Shown here: one piece after another, positions 47,353 through 56,579 of the stretch
Layout of the letters: each line of letters starts with the position of its first letter
Position numbering within the stretch: position 1 is the first letter of the stretch
DNA from: Streptomyces sp. P9-A2
GTDB lineage: Bacteria > Actinomycetota > Actinomycetes > Streptomycetales > Streptomycetaceae
Assembly (NCBI RefSeq): GCF_036634175.1
Contig: NZ_JAZIFX010000001.1
Coordinates: 2,418,001-2,482,000 of the forward strand
Reading direction: 5' to 3'
DNA length: 64,000 nt
The notes under the pieces: model-generated
What the model saw: the letters and a program-made list of their open reading frames with translations, nothing else
Database searches by the model: none
Told to the model about the DNA's origin: nothing
Translations under genes and position numbers: made by a program

Positions 47353-49293
47353 CTACAGGGCCGCCGCGCCGTGTCCGCGCAGGGCCTGGTCGTACTGCTG
47401 GAGGACCCACAGCTCGTTCTGCACGGAGGCCAGTTCGGCCGGGTCGCCCTGGGAGGCGACACGCGTCAGCCGCCCGGTGATCTCGCGGATGCGGCGCTCG
47501 ACGGCACGGCGGCGGACGGTGACCAGCTGGGCGCCCGCGTAGTTCTCGTCGACCTCCTTGACGCCCCGGTGCAGCATGATCGCCTCGACGGCGAGCTCGG
47601 TGACCATGGCGCGGACGGTGTCGTCGGGGGCGGCCTCGCGGACGCGGATCAGATAGTCCTGGGAGTCGGGGACGCCGGACTCGGCGCCGCCCGCGTCCAG
47701 GATGGCCTGGCGCACCGCCACGTACACCGGGGCGGTGAACTCGTCGAGTCCGTACGCGTCGAAGGCCGGGGAGACCAGCTCGGGGCGCTGGAGGGCGAGC
47801 TTGAGCAGTTCGCGTTCGGTGGCGAAGACGGGGTTGCGCAGGTTGAGGGCGGGGCCGCGCGAGGATGCCCGGTCGGGGGCGGAGCCGTACTGCTGCGGGC
47901 CACCGCCGCCGCCTTGGCCGTGCTGCTGCCGGTCGGGGGCGGGACCCTTGCCGCCGCGGTCGCGGGCCCAGCGGGCGAGCTGCGCCACCCGCTTGACCAC
48001 GAACTGGGTGTCGAGGATGCCGAGCATGCCGGCGAGCTGGACGGCGACCTCGTGCTGGGCACCGCTGTTCTTGATGCGGGCGACGATCGGGGCGGCCTCG
48101 TCGAGGGCGGCGGCGCGGCCGGCCGGCGTGTCCAGGTCGTAGCGGCCCACGATGTGGCGGAGCGCGAACTCGAAGAGCGGGGTGCGGGGCTCGGTGAGAT
48201 CGGCGACCGCGTCGTCGCCCTTGGCGAGGCGCAGGTCGCAGGGGTCCATGCCGTCGGGCGCGATGGCGATGTAGGTCTCGGCGGCGAACTTCTGGTCGTC
48301 CTCGAAGGCCCGCAGGGCGGCCTTCTGGCCGGCCGCGTCCCCGTCGAAGGTGAAGATCACGCGGGCCGAGCCGTTGTCCATCAGCAGCCGGCGCAGGATC
48401 TTGATGTGGTCGTTGCCGAAGGCGGTGCCGCAGGTCGCGATGGCGGTGGTGACGCCGGCGAGGTGGCAGGCCATGACGTCGGTGTAGCCCTCGACGACGA
48501 CCGCGCGGGACGACTTCGCGATGTCCTTCTTCGCCAGGTCGATGCCGTAGAGGACGTGGGACTTCTTGTAGATCGCCGTCTCGGGGGTGTTGAGGTACTT
48601 CGGCCCGTTGTCCGACTCGTACAGCTTGCGGGCGCCGAAGCCGACGACCTCGCCGCCGATGTCGCGGATGGGCCACATCAGACGGCCGCGGAAGCGGTCG
48701 ATGGGGCCGCGGCGGCCCTCCTGGGAGAGGCCGGAGAGGACCAGTTCCTTGTCGGTGAAGCCCTTGCCTCGCAGGAAGCGGGTGAGGTGGTCCCAGCCCT
48801 GAGGGCTGTAGCCGACGGAGAAGTGCTGGGCGGCGGCCTGGTCGAAGCCGCGCTCCGCGAGGAAGGCGCGGCCGGCGTCCGCCTCGGCGGAGTTCGCGAG
48901 CTGCTCCATGTACCAGTCGGCGGCGATCCCGTGGGCCTCGACCAGGCGGATGCGCTCGCCGCGCTGGTGGGCGGGGTTGTACCCGCCCTCCTCGTAGCGC
49001 AGGGTGATGCCGGCCTGGGCGGCCAGGCGCTCGACCGCCTCGGAGAAGGAGAGGTGGTCGATCTTCATCACGAACGTGAGGGTGTCGCCGCCCTCCTGGC
49101 AGCCGAAGCAGTGGAAGAACCCCTTGCTCGGACTCACCTGGAAGGAGGGCGACTTCTCGTCGTGGAACGGGCACAGGCCCTTGAGGTTGCCGCCGCCCGC
49201 GTTGCGCAGTTGGAGGTACTCGGACACCACGGCGTCGATCGGGACCGCGTCCCGTACCGCCTTCACGTCCTCGTCGTTGATCCGTCCAGCCAC
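47353..49293 (-). CDS. dnaG: DNA primase
   Basis: 646 residues. The zinc-binding domain has LKGLCPFHDEKSPSFQVSPS and GFFHCFGCQEGGD (CHC2 type). The polymerase core carries GGEVVGFGARKL, and the toprim domain VVVEGYTDVMACHLAGV and VIFTFDGDAAGQKAALRAFE. A Gly/Gln-rich linker near 440-475 leads to the C-terminal helicase-binding domain. It makes RNA primers for the chromosome fork. It is transcribed divergently from nothing nearby; the upstream 400 nt hold a minisatellite and the next gene upstream points the same way. Confidence 0.96.
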   Translation of the reverse strand: MAGRINDEDVKAVRDAVPIDAVVSEYLQLRNAGGGNLKGLCPFHDEKSPSFQVSPSKGFFHCFGCQEGGDTLTFVMKIDHLSFSEAVERLAAQAGITLRYEEGGYNPAHQRGERIRLVEAHGIAADWYMEQLANSAEADAGRAFLAERGFDQAAAQHFSVGYSPQGWDHLTRFLRGKGFTDKELVLSGLSQEGRRGPIDRFRGRLMWPIRDIGGEVVGFGARKLYESDNGPKYLNTPETAIYKKSHVLYGIDLAKKDIAKSSRAVVVEGYTDVMACHLAGVTTAIATCGTAFGNDHIKILRRLLMDNGSARVIFTFDGDAAGQKAALRAFEDDQKFAAETYIAIAPDGMDPCDLRLAKGDDAVADLTEPRTPLFEFALRHIVGRYDLDTPAGRAAALDEAAPIVARIKNSGAQHEVAVQLAGMLGILDTQFVVKRVAQLARWARDRGGKGPAPDRQQHGQGGGGGPQQYGSAPDRASSRGPALNLRNPVFATERELLKLALQRPELVSPAFDAYGLDEFTAPVYVAVRQAILDAGGAESGVPDSQDYLIRVREAAPDDTVRAMVTELAVEAIMLHRGVKEVDENYAGAQLVTVRRRAVERRIREITGRLTRVASQGDPAELASVQNELWVLQQYDQALRGHGAAAL

Positions 49294-49404
49294 GCCTGAA
49301 GTCTACGGCGGCCCGCCGACAGCCGGACCCGAGGCATCCGCCCCGGAGGTGCCAGATGTCCACCCCGGAGGTACCAGGCATCCGCCCCGAGGGCCGGGCG
49401 GATA

Positions 49405-49650
49405 CCCCGGGAGCCAGGCGTCCGCCCCTTGGGAACCAGGTGGATGCCCGGGGGTACCAGGCATCCGCCCCAAGGTTCCAGGCGTCCACCTCGGGGCCCT
49501 GGGGGCCGTGCGGATGCCCCGGGTCCGTACCGGATGCCCCGGGAGCCAGGCGTCCGCCCCTTGGGAACCAGGTGGATGCCCGGGGGTACCAGGCATCCGC
49601 CCCAAGGTTCCAGGCGTCCACCCCGGGGCCCTGGGGGCCGTGCGGATGCC
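49405..49650. repeat. Two copies of a ~114-bp unit, 132 bp apart, in a minisatellite
   Basis: Bases 49,405-49,518 and 49,537-49,650 match at all but one position I can see. Within each unit shorter motifs of the form CCAGGCATCCGCCCC recur with changes, and further related motifs lie at 49,335-49,400. The 415-nt gap 49,294-49,708 has no convincing gene. It looks like a Streptomyces minisatellite growing by unequal exchange. Confidence 0.85.
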
Positions 49651-49654
49651 GGGT

Positions 49655-49697
49655 GTCAGGGCGCGTGGTGGCGGCGGGCCGTCAGGGCGCGTGGTGG
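49655..49697. repeat. Short tandem repeat next to the minisatellite
   Basis: GTCAGGGCGCGTGGTGG occurs at 49,655-49,671 and again at 49,681-49,697, a 26-bp period; a third partial copy runs into the stop of the reductase gene at 49,709. Confidence 0.7.
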
Positions 49698-49708
49698 CCG
49701 GCGGGCCG

Positions 49709-50974
49709 TCAGGGGGCGAGGCTCTCCAGCGGCACGCGCGGGTCCGCCAAGGAGTCCGGGTCCACCGGGGCCCTGGAGGTGATCAGCCGCTGGATCGGGT
49801 CGGTGACGTCCCACACATTGACGTTCATCCCGGCCAGCACCCTGCCCTCCTTCGTCCAGAAGGCGATGAACTCCCGCTTGCCCGCGTCGCCCCGGACCAC
49901 GACCTGGTCGTAGGAGCCGGCCGGCGCCCAGCCGGAGTACTCCATGCCCAGGTCGTACTGGTCGCTGAAGAAGTACGGGACCCGGTCGTAGACGATCTCC
50001 TGGCCGAGCATCGCGCGGGCCGCGGCCGGGCCGCCGTTGAGGGCGTTGGCCCAGTGCTCGACGCGCAGCCGGGTGCCGAAGAGGGCGTGCGGGAAGGAGG
50101 CGACGTCACCGGCGGCGTAAATGTCCGGGTCGGAGGTGCGCAGCCGCTCGTCGACCCGGATGCCGCCGCCGTCCGTGGGGTCGGCGAGGTCCAGGCCCGC
50201 CGCCTGGGCGAGGCCGGTGCGCGGGGTGGCGCCGATCGCCGCGAGGACCGCGTGCGCCGGGTGCTCCTCCCCGTCGTCGGTGCGGGCGGCGAGGACGACG
50301 CCGTCCTGCCCGGTGATCCCGGTGAGGGTGGCGCCGAAGTGGAAGCGGACGCCGTGCTCGCCGTGCAGGTCGGCGAAGAGCTGGCCGAGCTCGGGGCCGA
50401 GGACCGAGTGCAGCGGGGTCCGCCCGCGGTGCACGACGGTGACCTCCGCGCCGTACTCGCGGGCCGCCGCGGCGACCTCCAGGCCGATCCAGCCGGCGCC
50501 GGCGATCACCAGGTGTCCGTTGTCCCGGCCGAGGGAGGACAGGACGCCCCTGAGGCGTTCGGCGTGCGCGAGGCGGCGCAGGTGGTGGACGCCGACGAGG
50601 TCCGTGCCCGGGATGTCCAGGCGGCGGGGCTCGGCGCCGTTCGCCAGCAGCAGTTTGTCGTAGCGGACGGTGGTGCCGTCCTCGCCGAAGCGGACGGTCT
50701 TCGCGGCGCGGTCGACGGCGTCGACGGTCTGGCCGAGGTGCAGCTCGATGTCGTGGCGCGCGTACCAGGCGGGCTCGTACACGAAGACGCTGTCGCGTTC
50801 CGCCTTGCCGAGCAGGAAGCCCTTGGACAGCGGCGGCCGTTCGTACGGGTGGTCCCGTTCGTCGCAGATCAGCAGGACCCGGCCGGTGAATCCCTCCGTT
50901 CGCAGCGTCTCGGCCGCCTTCGCGCCCGCCAGGCCGCCTCCGACGATGACGAATGTCTGATCCGCGTCGACCAC
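49709..50974 (-). CDS. NAD(P)/FAD-dependent oxidoreductase (ferredoxin-reductase-like)
   Basis: 421 residues from a GTG at 50,972-50,974 with AGGAGG upstream. FAD fold FVIVGGGLAGAKAAETLR, then DERDHPYERPPLSKG (the RPPLSK motif of rubredoxin/ferredoxin reductases), NAD fold GHLVIAGAGWIGLEVAAAAR, and the FAD-contact motif DIYAAGDVASFPH. A C-terminal reductase domain follows with HWANALNGGPAAARAMLG. It passes electrons from NAD(P)H to a small iron-sulphur or P450 partner not encoded nearby. Confidence 0.9.
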   Translation of the reverse strand: MVDADQTFVIVGGGLAGAKAAETLRTEGFTGRVLLICDERDHPYERPPLSKGFLLGKAERDSVFVYEPAWYARHDIELHLGQTVDAVDRAAKTVRFGEDGTTVRYDKLLLANGAEPRRLDIPGTDLVGVHHLRRLAHAERLRGVLSSLGRDNGHLVIAGAGWIGLEVAAAAREYGAEVTVVHRGRTPLHSVLGPELGQLFADLHGEHGVRFHFGATLTGITGQDGVVLAARTDDGEEHPAHAVLAAIGATPRTGLAQAAGLDLADPTDGGGIRVDERLRTSDPDIYAAGDVASFPHALFGTRLRVEHWANALNGGPAAARAMLGQEIVYDRVPYFFSDQYDLGMEYSGWAPAGSYDQVVVRGDAGKREFIAFWTKEGRVLAGMNVNVWDVTDPIQRLITSRAPVDPDSLADPRVPLESLAP

Positions 50975-51129
50975 GTGATGCCTCCTCTTGTGGGTGCCGC
51001 CACTTGCGAGCGTCCCGCACACAGGGTGATGCGGGAAGAGGGGGTGGCCCGATCAGGCCACGGAGGGTCACCTTCGAGCGAGCACACGTCTCCGGTGTCC
51101 CACCCGTTCCCTCCACGTCCCTCTCTCCT

Positions 51130-52524
51130 TCATGCCTGCCCCGTGAGACGGGCGTGAAGCGAACGGGCCGAGACGTCGGTGAGGGACGCGATCCGGTCGA
51201 CGACCACCCGCTTGCGGGCGCGGTCGTCCGGGGCCTGCGCGAACAGGGAGCGGAACTGCGGGTCCAGGCCGTCGGGGGCGCGGGCGGTGAGCGCCTCGGC
51301 CAGTTCGAGGACGATGATCCGCTGGTCGGCGCGGAGCCGCTCCTGCTCGGCGCGCTGCATGACGTACCGGTCGGCGACCGCCTTGAGGACGGCACACTCC
51401 ATCCGGGTCTCCCGGGGGACGACGAGTTCGGCCCCGTAGCGGGTGAGACGGCCACTGCCGGACTTCTGCCGGGTGGCGCCCTCGGCGGCCAGGCAGAAGC
51501 GGCCGATGAGCTGGCTGGTGGCGTCCTTGAGGCGGGCCTGGGAGAGGGCCGTGCCGTCGTAGCCGTGCGGCCACCACTCCTGGTCGAGGAGGCGGTCGAG
51601 CGCCTCGGCGAGCTCCGCCGGGTCGGTGTCCGCGTCGGCGTAACGGCCGGCCGCGACGGCGAAGACCTCCTGCCGTTCGGGCTCGGCGTGCAGGACGTTG
51701 GGGTCGATGTGGCCGGCGTGCAGACCGTCCTCCACGTCGTGCACCGAGTAGGCGACGTCGTCCGCCCAGTCCATGACCTGCGCCTCGAAGCAGATACGGC
51801 CCTCGGGGGCACCCTCGCGGACCCAGTCGAAGACGGGGCGGTCGTCCTCGTAGACGCCGAACTTCGGGGAGGCCGGGTCGGTGGGGTGGGCGCCCCGGGG
51901 CCAGGGGTACTTCGTGGCGGCGTCGAGGGTGGCGCGGGTGAGGTTGAGGCCGACGCTGACGACGTCGCCGGTCTCCGGGTCGGTGAGGAACCGCTTGGGT
52001 TCGATACGGGTGAGCAGGCGCAGCGACTGGGCGTTGCCCTCGAAACCGCCGCAGTCCTCGGCGAACTCGTTCAGCGCCTGTTCGCCGTTGTGGCCGAAGG
52101 GCGGGTGGCCCAGGTCGTGCGAGAGGCAGGCGGCCTCCACCAGGTCCGGGTCGCAGCCGAGGGCGGCACCGAGCTCCCGGCCCACCTGCGCGCATTCGAG
52201 GGAATGGGTGAGGCGGGTCCGAGGGCTGGCGTCCCAGACCGCGTCGGCCTCGCCGGGGGTGACGACCTGCGTCTTGCCGGCCAGACGGCGCAGGGCCGAG
52301 GAATGCAGCACGCGCGCGCGGTCGCGCTGGAAGGCCGTACGGCCGGGACGCTTGTCCGGCTCGGCGGCCCAGCGGGCGGCCGACGCCGGGTCGTAGCCGG
52401 GAGGCGAAGCGGGGTGCTGCCGCGAATGTGTCCGCGTCGACGCAGGTGTCGATGCCTGTGCCGGGGACTGCGCCCGGGGCTGGGGCGCGGGGTCGGTGGG
52501 GGCGGAAGTACTGGTGCCTGCCAT
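51130..52524 (-). CDS. dgt: Deoxyguanosinetriphosphate triphosphohydrolase-like protein
   Basis: 464 residues. After a disordered Ser/Thr/Pro start, [38 protein letters not shown] and [17 protein letters not shown] give the HD-domain metal site (H..HD..D), and [20 protein letters not shown] supplies the distal Asp. It hydrolyses dNTPs to nucleosides and triphosphate and is found beside dnaG in many actinobacteria. Confidence 0.92.
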   Translation of the reverse strand: MAGTSTSAPTDPAPQPRAQSPAQASTPASTRTHSRQHPASPPGYDPASAARWAAEPDKRPGRTAFQRDRARVLHSSALRRLAGKTQVVTPGEADAVWDASPRTRLTHSLECAQVGRELGAALGCDPDLVEAACLSHDLGHPPFGHNGEQALNEFAEDCGGFEGNAQSLRLLTRIEPKRFLTDPETGDVVSVGLNLTRATLDAATKYPWPRGAHPTDPASPKFGVYEDDRPVFDWVREGAPEGRICFEAQVMDWADDVAYSVHDVEDGLHAGHIDPNVLHAEPERQEVFAVAAGRYADADTDPAELAEALDRLLDQEWWPHGYDGTALSQARLKDATSQLIGRFCLAAEGATRQKSGSGRLTRYGAELVVPRETRMECAVLKAVADRYVMQRAEQERLRADQRIIVLELAEALTARAPDGLDPQFRSLFAQAPDDRARKRVVVDRIASLTDVSARSLHARLTGQA

Positions 52525-52618
52525 ACCTCGACACTACGGGTACGGGGTGACAGCCGGGCGGGGCCCGGACGCCGGGACGCACGACGAGGGCGGACCGGGC
52601 CGGGCCCCGGGTGCCCGT

Positions 52619-53521
52619 TCAGACGAGGGCCGGGCTCGTGACCGTGCGTGCCGGGGCGGGGGCCGTGGGCGCCGGGGCGGGGTCCGTGCGTGCCGCCTGG
52701 CCGTAGCGGTGCAGGAGGAGGCGGGCCATGGCGGGGTGGGTGCCGAGGGGGGCCGCGGTGATCCAGGGGGAGGCTGCCGCGCACTCCGTGGCGAAGCGGC
52801 CGGGGGCGGTGAAACAGGAGGCGACGGCCACCCGGTGGCGGCCCCGGCCGGCGAGGACGCGCAGGGCCTCGGGGACGGTGGGGGCGGCCGCGGAGGCGTA
52901 GGCGGGAACGACGGGGACGCCGAGGCGCTGGGCGAGCAGCTCCGCGGTGCGGGCCGTGTCGGCCCGCGACTCGGGGTCGCGCGACCCGGCGGCGGCCAGT
53001 ACGACCGCGCTCGCGCGGCGGGTCGCCCCGTCGGCCGGGGTGTGCCAGCCGGCCTCCGTGAGGCGTGCGTGCAGGGCGTCGACGAGCAGCGGGTGCGGGC
53101 CGAGCGGGGCAGCCACACGCGTGTGCAGCGGTGACGCGGCGGCCGTCTCCGGGATGTCCCGCTTCACGTGGTGGCCGCGGCCGAACAGCAGCGGCACGAG
53201 CACGGCGCGGCCGGTCCCCCGCGCGTGCAGGCCGGCGAGGGTGTCGGTCAGGAGCGGTTCGTTCAGTTCGATGTGCCCGAGGTGCACCGGCAGGCCGGGG
53301 CGGAGCGCGCGGACGCGGTCCAGGAGCGCCCGTACGGTGCTCAGCGCACGCGGATCGCGGCTGCCGTGGGCCACCACGACGAGGGCCGGGGGCGGGAGGA
53401 GCGAGGGCCGGAGGAGCGGGGGCGGGAGCGGGGGCGGGAGCGGGCGACGCCGGCCGCTCCCGCTGAACGCCCCGTGGCCGGGCGGCCGACTGCTGGTCGA
53501 GGTCGTGAGGTGCGCCGTCAT
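52619..53521 (-). CDS. Sirohydrochlorin chelatase / CbiX-like protein
   Basis: 300 residues. ALVVVAHGSRDPRALSTVRA starts the first CbiX repeat, with the active-site His, HLGHIELNEPLL and VPLLFGRGHHVKRDIPE. A second, more divergent half has VVLAAAGSRDPESRADTART and VAVASCFTAPGRFA. The N-terminal 45 residues are Arg/Pro/Ser-rich. Insertion of iron into sirohydrochlorin for siroheme fits the nearby nitrate reductase, because nitrite and sulphite reductases need siroheme. The 251-nt gap that follows (53,522-53,772) has no gene. Confidence 0.85.
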   Translation of the reverse strand: MTAHLTTSTSSRPPGHGAFSGSGRRRPLPPPLPPPLLRPSLLPPPALVVVAHGSRDPRALSTVRALLDRVRALRPGLPVHLGHIELNEPLLTDTLAGLHARGTGRAVLVPLLFGRGHHVKRDIPETAAASPLHTRVAAPLGPHPLLVDALHARLTEAGWHTPADGATRRASAVVLAAAGSRDPESRADTARTAELLAQRLGVPVVPAYASAAAPTVPEALRVLAGRGRHRVAVASCFTAPGRFATECAAASPWITAAPLGTHPAMARLLLHRYGQAARTDPAPAPTAPAPARTVTSPALV

Positions 53522-53772
53522 GCCCCCGATCGTCGCCGGGGGAGGTTGCCTCCCCGTTGCGCGGGGGGTGACGGGTTTTTTTCCGGCGGTTCACGGCACG
53601 ACCCCGCGCGGTGTGAGCCCGTCCGGGCCACGGGTTCGCCCCGCCACGTACCCATTCCCCATGCCCCTGTTGGTACCCATGCCCGTGCTGTTGATCACAG
53701 GGCGTGGCTGAACCGGAGGGCGCGCGGGGGCGTCTTCGACGTCGAGGACCGACCGGGGAGGGCGCCCGTCCC

Positions 53773-54507
53773 ATGCTTCACCTGTTGCGCCGCGTGAGAA
53801 CGGGCGGGGCCCGATGGCTCCGCCGGCCGCACCTGCCGCGTACCCGGGCCGGCCGGCGACGGCTGGTGCGGGCGGGGATGGCGGCGTGCGTCCTGGCGCT
53901 GCTGCCGGCGGCATGGCTGCGCCTGGCCGCGGACGGCCGGTTGCACACCACCGCCGACGTGCCCCGCACCGAGGTCGCCGTGGTCTTCGGCGCGGGCCTG
54001 TGGGACGGGGAGCCGTCGCCGTATCTCGCACACCGGCTGGACGCGGCGGCCGAGCTGTACCGGGCGGGCCGGATCGAGGTGGTCCTGGTCACCGGCGACA
54101 ACAGCCGTGAGGAGTACGACGAGCCGGACGCGATGCGCGCCTATCTGACCCGGCACGGCGTGCCCGACACGCGGATCGTCAGCGACTACGCGGGCTTCGA
54201 CACCTGGGACTCGTGCGTGCGCGCGAAGAAGATCTTCGGTGTGGACCGGGCCGTACTGATCAGCCAGGGCTTCCACATCCGGCGCGCGGTCACCCTGTGC
54301 CGGGCGGCCGGCGTCTCCTCGTACGGCGTCGGCGTCGACGACCGCCACGACCTGACCTGGTACTACGGCGGCACCCGGGAGATCCTCGCCGCGGGCAAGG
54401 CGGCCCTGGACGCGGCCTTCCGCCCGGATCCCCACTTCCTCGGCCCGAGGGAGCCGGGGGTGCGACGGGCGCTCGACGACATCCGCGCCCCGGCGGCCGC
54501 ACGGTGA
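53773..54507 (+). CDS. SanA/YdcF-like (DUF218) membrane protein
   Basis: 244 residues from the ATG at 53,773; an upstream ATG 23 codons earlier adds only Arg/Gly-rich sequence. A basic start and one membrane segment (AGMAACVLALLPAAWLRLAA) precede the DUF218 domain: EVAVVFGAGLWDGEPSPYLA, HRLDAAAELYRAGRIEVVLV, TGDNSREEYDEPDAMRAYL and RAVLISQGFHIRRAVTLCRA. Members are linked to envelope integrity (SanA confers vancomycin-related phenotypes in enterics). The exact reaction is unknown. Confidence 0.85.
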   Translation: MLHLLRRVRTGGARWLRRPHLPRTRAGRRRLVRAGMAACVLALLPAAWLRLAADGRLHTTADVPRTEVAVVFGAGLWDGEPSPYLAHRLDAAAELYRAGRIEVVLVTGDNSREEYDEPDAMRAYLTRHGVPDTRIVSDYAGFDTWDSCVRAKKIFGVDRAVLISQGFHIRRAVTLCRAAGVSSYGVGVDDRHDLTWYYGGTREILAAGKAALDAAFRPDPHFLGPREPGVRRALDDIRAPAAAR

Positions 54508-54759
54508 CCGTGTCATGCGGATGCGCGGATCGCACGGAGACCGTGTCCCGGCGGCCGCACGGTGACCGTCCGACGGCGGAGGCCGGTCGCTTGGCCGGCC
54601 TGCCCGACGACGGCCCGCCGTGCCGTCCCGACCGTCACCGTCCCGCTTCGCCACCGGTGGCCTTTCGCAGCAAAGGTTGAGCGTTCTCACCGAAGGCCGG
54701 TCGGTGGGGTGTTTTCTCCACGCATGTCGGGCACGCTGCTCAGAGCGGGAATCGATGAA

Positions 54760-54798
54760 GGGGCTTCCGTCCGGCTCGTGTGAGCGGACGGCAGCCCC
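54760..54798. terminator. Terminator between SanA-like gene and hydrolase gene
   Basis: GGGGCT-T-CCGTCCG pairs with CGGACGG-C-AGCCCC around GCTCGTGTGAG. It lies 18 nt from the stop of the converging hydrolase gene. The rest of the 309-nt gap 54,508-54,816 shows no gene. Confidence 0.7.
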
Positions 54799-54816
54799 GA
54801 TCGGCGCGTGACGGGA

Positions 54817-56022
54817 TCAGTCGGGGAGCCGCTCGATGATCCAGGTGCCCAGTTCCTCGGTGATGGCCGTGTGCGCGGTGGTGGTGGACGAACAGCGGAA
54901 TTCGTCCAGCTCGCTCTCGTCCGGGTCCAGCCCGTCGACGCCCGCGTACAGGTCGTTCTGCTTGTCGATGTCGCGGATCGCGACTGCGCTGACCGAGGGG
55001 ACGAAGCACACGTCCTCGTGCCGCAGGTCCGCCTTGCCGCCGAGCTTCTTCACCGTGTCGGCGAGGATTTTGTAGGTGTGCAGGGTTCCGCCCGGCGCGC
55101 CGTCCAGTTCCGGGAAGTCGTTGGTCGTGATGGTCTTCTCGGCCTTGGGGAGGCGGCGGTTGAGGTAGGCGGCCGTCACGTCGTCGCCTTGGGCCTGGGT
55201 GTAGAAGGTGGTGCCCGGGTAGATCCGGTCGATCCGCAGTGCGACCTCGCCGGCCTTCACCTGCGGCAGGCCGACCCCGTCGCCGCGACCGTTGGCCACG
55301 GCGATCTTCATCGGGATCTGCGGCCACCAGCCGACCCGGCGCAGGGCGTCCAGGAACTCCTCACGCAGCGGGGAGACACTGGTCTTGCCGGTGTCCTCGT
55401 CGTAGTGCTGCCACAGCATCTGGCGCGCGGCCGGGCTGTTCATCTGCCTTGCGAAGTCGTTCGGGAAGGGGATGAAGTGGGAGAACGCCTGCACGCCGAC
55501 CGGGATGGAGGCGCCGCGGTGCGGGCTGTCGTAGGAGAAGTACAGCGCGGTCTGGTGGTCCATGCGCTGCGTCTCCAGGCGGGCGAGCGCGTAGCGGGTG
55601 ACGATTCCGCCCATGCTGAAGCCGCCGACGACCAGGCGGGCGTCGCCCTGCCGCTCGGCGATGGCTTGCATGATGGCGGCCTCGGCCGCCCGCGCGTTGT
55701 CCAGGATCGACGCGCTGCGCTCCTCGAAGCCGAGCAGGATCACGTCCCTGCCGCGCCGGCGCAGCTCACTGATGAACCGACAGCCGCTTTCCAGCCCGTG
55801 GTAGAGCACGTCGAGCTTGCTCCGGCCGAGGTTGAAGCCGTCGGCCATGATCACGGGTCGGACGAGACCGCCGCTGTTGCCCTCACCGGGAAACACCCAG
55901 GCGAAGCCGTTCGGAAGGGTCCACTCCTCGTGCTGCGGTACCTGAATCGTCCCGGCGGGTTCAGTGGCCAGCGGACCCGCGAGAGTGAACGAACCGACAT
56001 TGGGCTCGGTTGTCTCGGACAT
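54817..56022 (-). CDS. Alpha/beta-hydrolase, lipase-like
   Basis: 401 residues from the ATG at 56,020-56,022 with AAGGAG upstream. VRPVIMADGFNLGRSKLDVL and RGRDVILLGFEERSASILDN lead to the nucleophile elbow VVGGFSMGGIVTRYALARLE, with Ser in GFSMGG, and YFSYDSPHRGASIPVGVQA supplies a likely oxyanion or acid region. His candidates are in the C-terminal part (STTTAHTAITEEL). There is no signal peptide, so it acts in the cytoplasm or is exported by another route. It is related in pattern to PGAP1/DUF676-type lipases. Substrate unknown. Confidence 0.8.
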   Translation of the reverse strand: MSETTEPNVGSFTLAGPLATEPAGTIQVPQHEEWTLPNGFAWVFPGEGNSGGLVRPVIMADGFNLGRSKLDVLYHGLESGCRFISELRRRGRDVILLGFEERSASILDNARAAEAAIMQAIAERQGDARLVVGGFSMGGIVTRYALARLETQRMDHQTALYFSYDSPHRGASIPVGVQAFSHFIPFPNDFARQMNSPAARQMLWQHYDEDTGKTSVSPLREEFLDALRRVGWWPQIPMKIAVANGRGDGVGLPQVKAGEVALRIDRIYPGTTFYTQAQGDDVTAAYLNRRLPKAEKTITTNDFPELDGAPGGTLHTYKILADTVKKLGGKADLRHEDVCFVPSVSAVAIRDIDKQNDLYAGVDGLDPDESELDEFRCSSTTTAHTAITEELGTWIIERLPD

Positions 56023-56528
56023 GGCCGTGCTCCTTGCGTGAGGTGAGGTGGGTGAGACGACGCCATCATGGCGGACAATTCGGGCTCTTCACTCATCTGA
56101 GCTGCGGAGTTCACCACATCTGATGGAGCCCGGACAGGAAGTGTTTGACGTGCCCGGCATACGCCCTTGGCCTTTTCTCATCGCTTGTCCGTTCCACACC
56201 AAGGACACATCGAGAAGAACACGACACCGCTGAGGAGAACCGCTCGCGGCGATCACCTCGCCCGGACGCCCGAACCGGCCGCCCCGCCGGCTCACGGGAC
56301 ACCAGGCCACAAGTTTCGGGACACCCGGCGTCGCGCCCCGGCACGCCTTTACGTGAGCACCGAGACGGACACTTGCTCAGTGATGGCGCGCGACCTTCGG
56401 CGAGAAAGCCCGACCTTGGCTGCGACAGGACGACCGGCTCCGGCAGCTGCTCCAGGCCTGCGCCCGCTGCCCGCCCTGCCGCCCCGCCACCCTGTTGCCC
56501 TGCCGCCCGAACGGGTTACATAAGCAGG

Positions 56529-56557
56529 TTAAACGAGGGGGTAAGGTCCGCTAGGGT
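56529..56557 (+). promoter_or_regulatory. Likely tap-tpg promoter
   Basis: TTAAAC and TAGGGT are 17 nt apart, 22 nt upstream of the tap ATG, and the ribosome site GGAGGGAG starts about 12 nt before the ATG. The leader would be about 15-20 nt. The gap 56,023-56,579 otherwise has no gene; a signal-less Arg/Pro-rich frame in it is not convincing. Confidence 0.6.
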
Positions 56558-56579
56558 CGAGGTGCGGAGGGAGATCACC

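Noticed and set aside
49303..49605. Collagen-like minus-strand frame (PGTPGHPPGSQ repeats) in the minisatellite
   Set aside because: The repeat period is a multiple of three, which keeps several frames open on both strands. No ribosome site or promoter is seen, so a non-coding minisatellite is the better reading.
49405..49650. CRISPR-like array
   Set aside because: Units are about 114-132 bp with degenerate subrepeats, and there are no spacers of regular length and no cas genes in the window.
56145..56579. N-terminal extension of tap by 145 codons
   Set aside because: The extension is Arg/Pro-rich without pattern. A good promoter and ribosome site directly precede the internal ATG, and the resulting length matches known Tap proteins.
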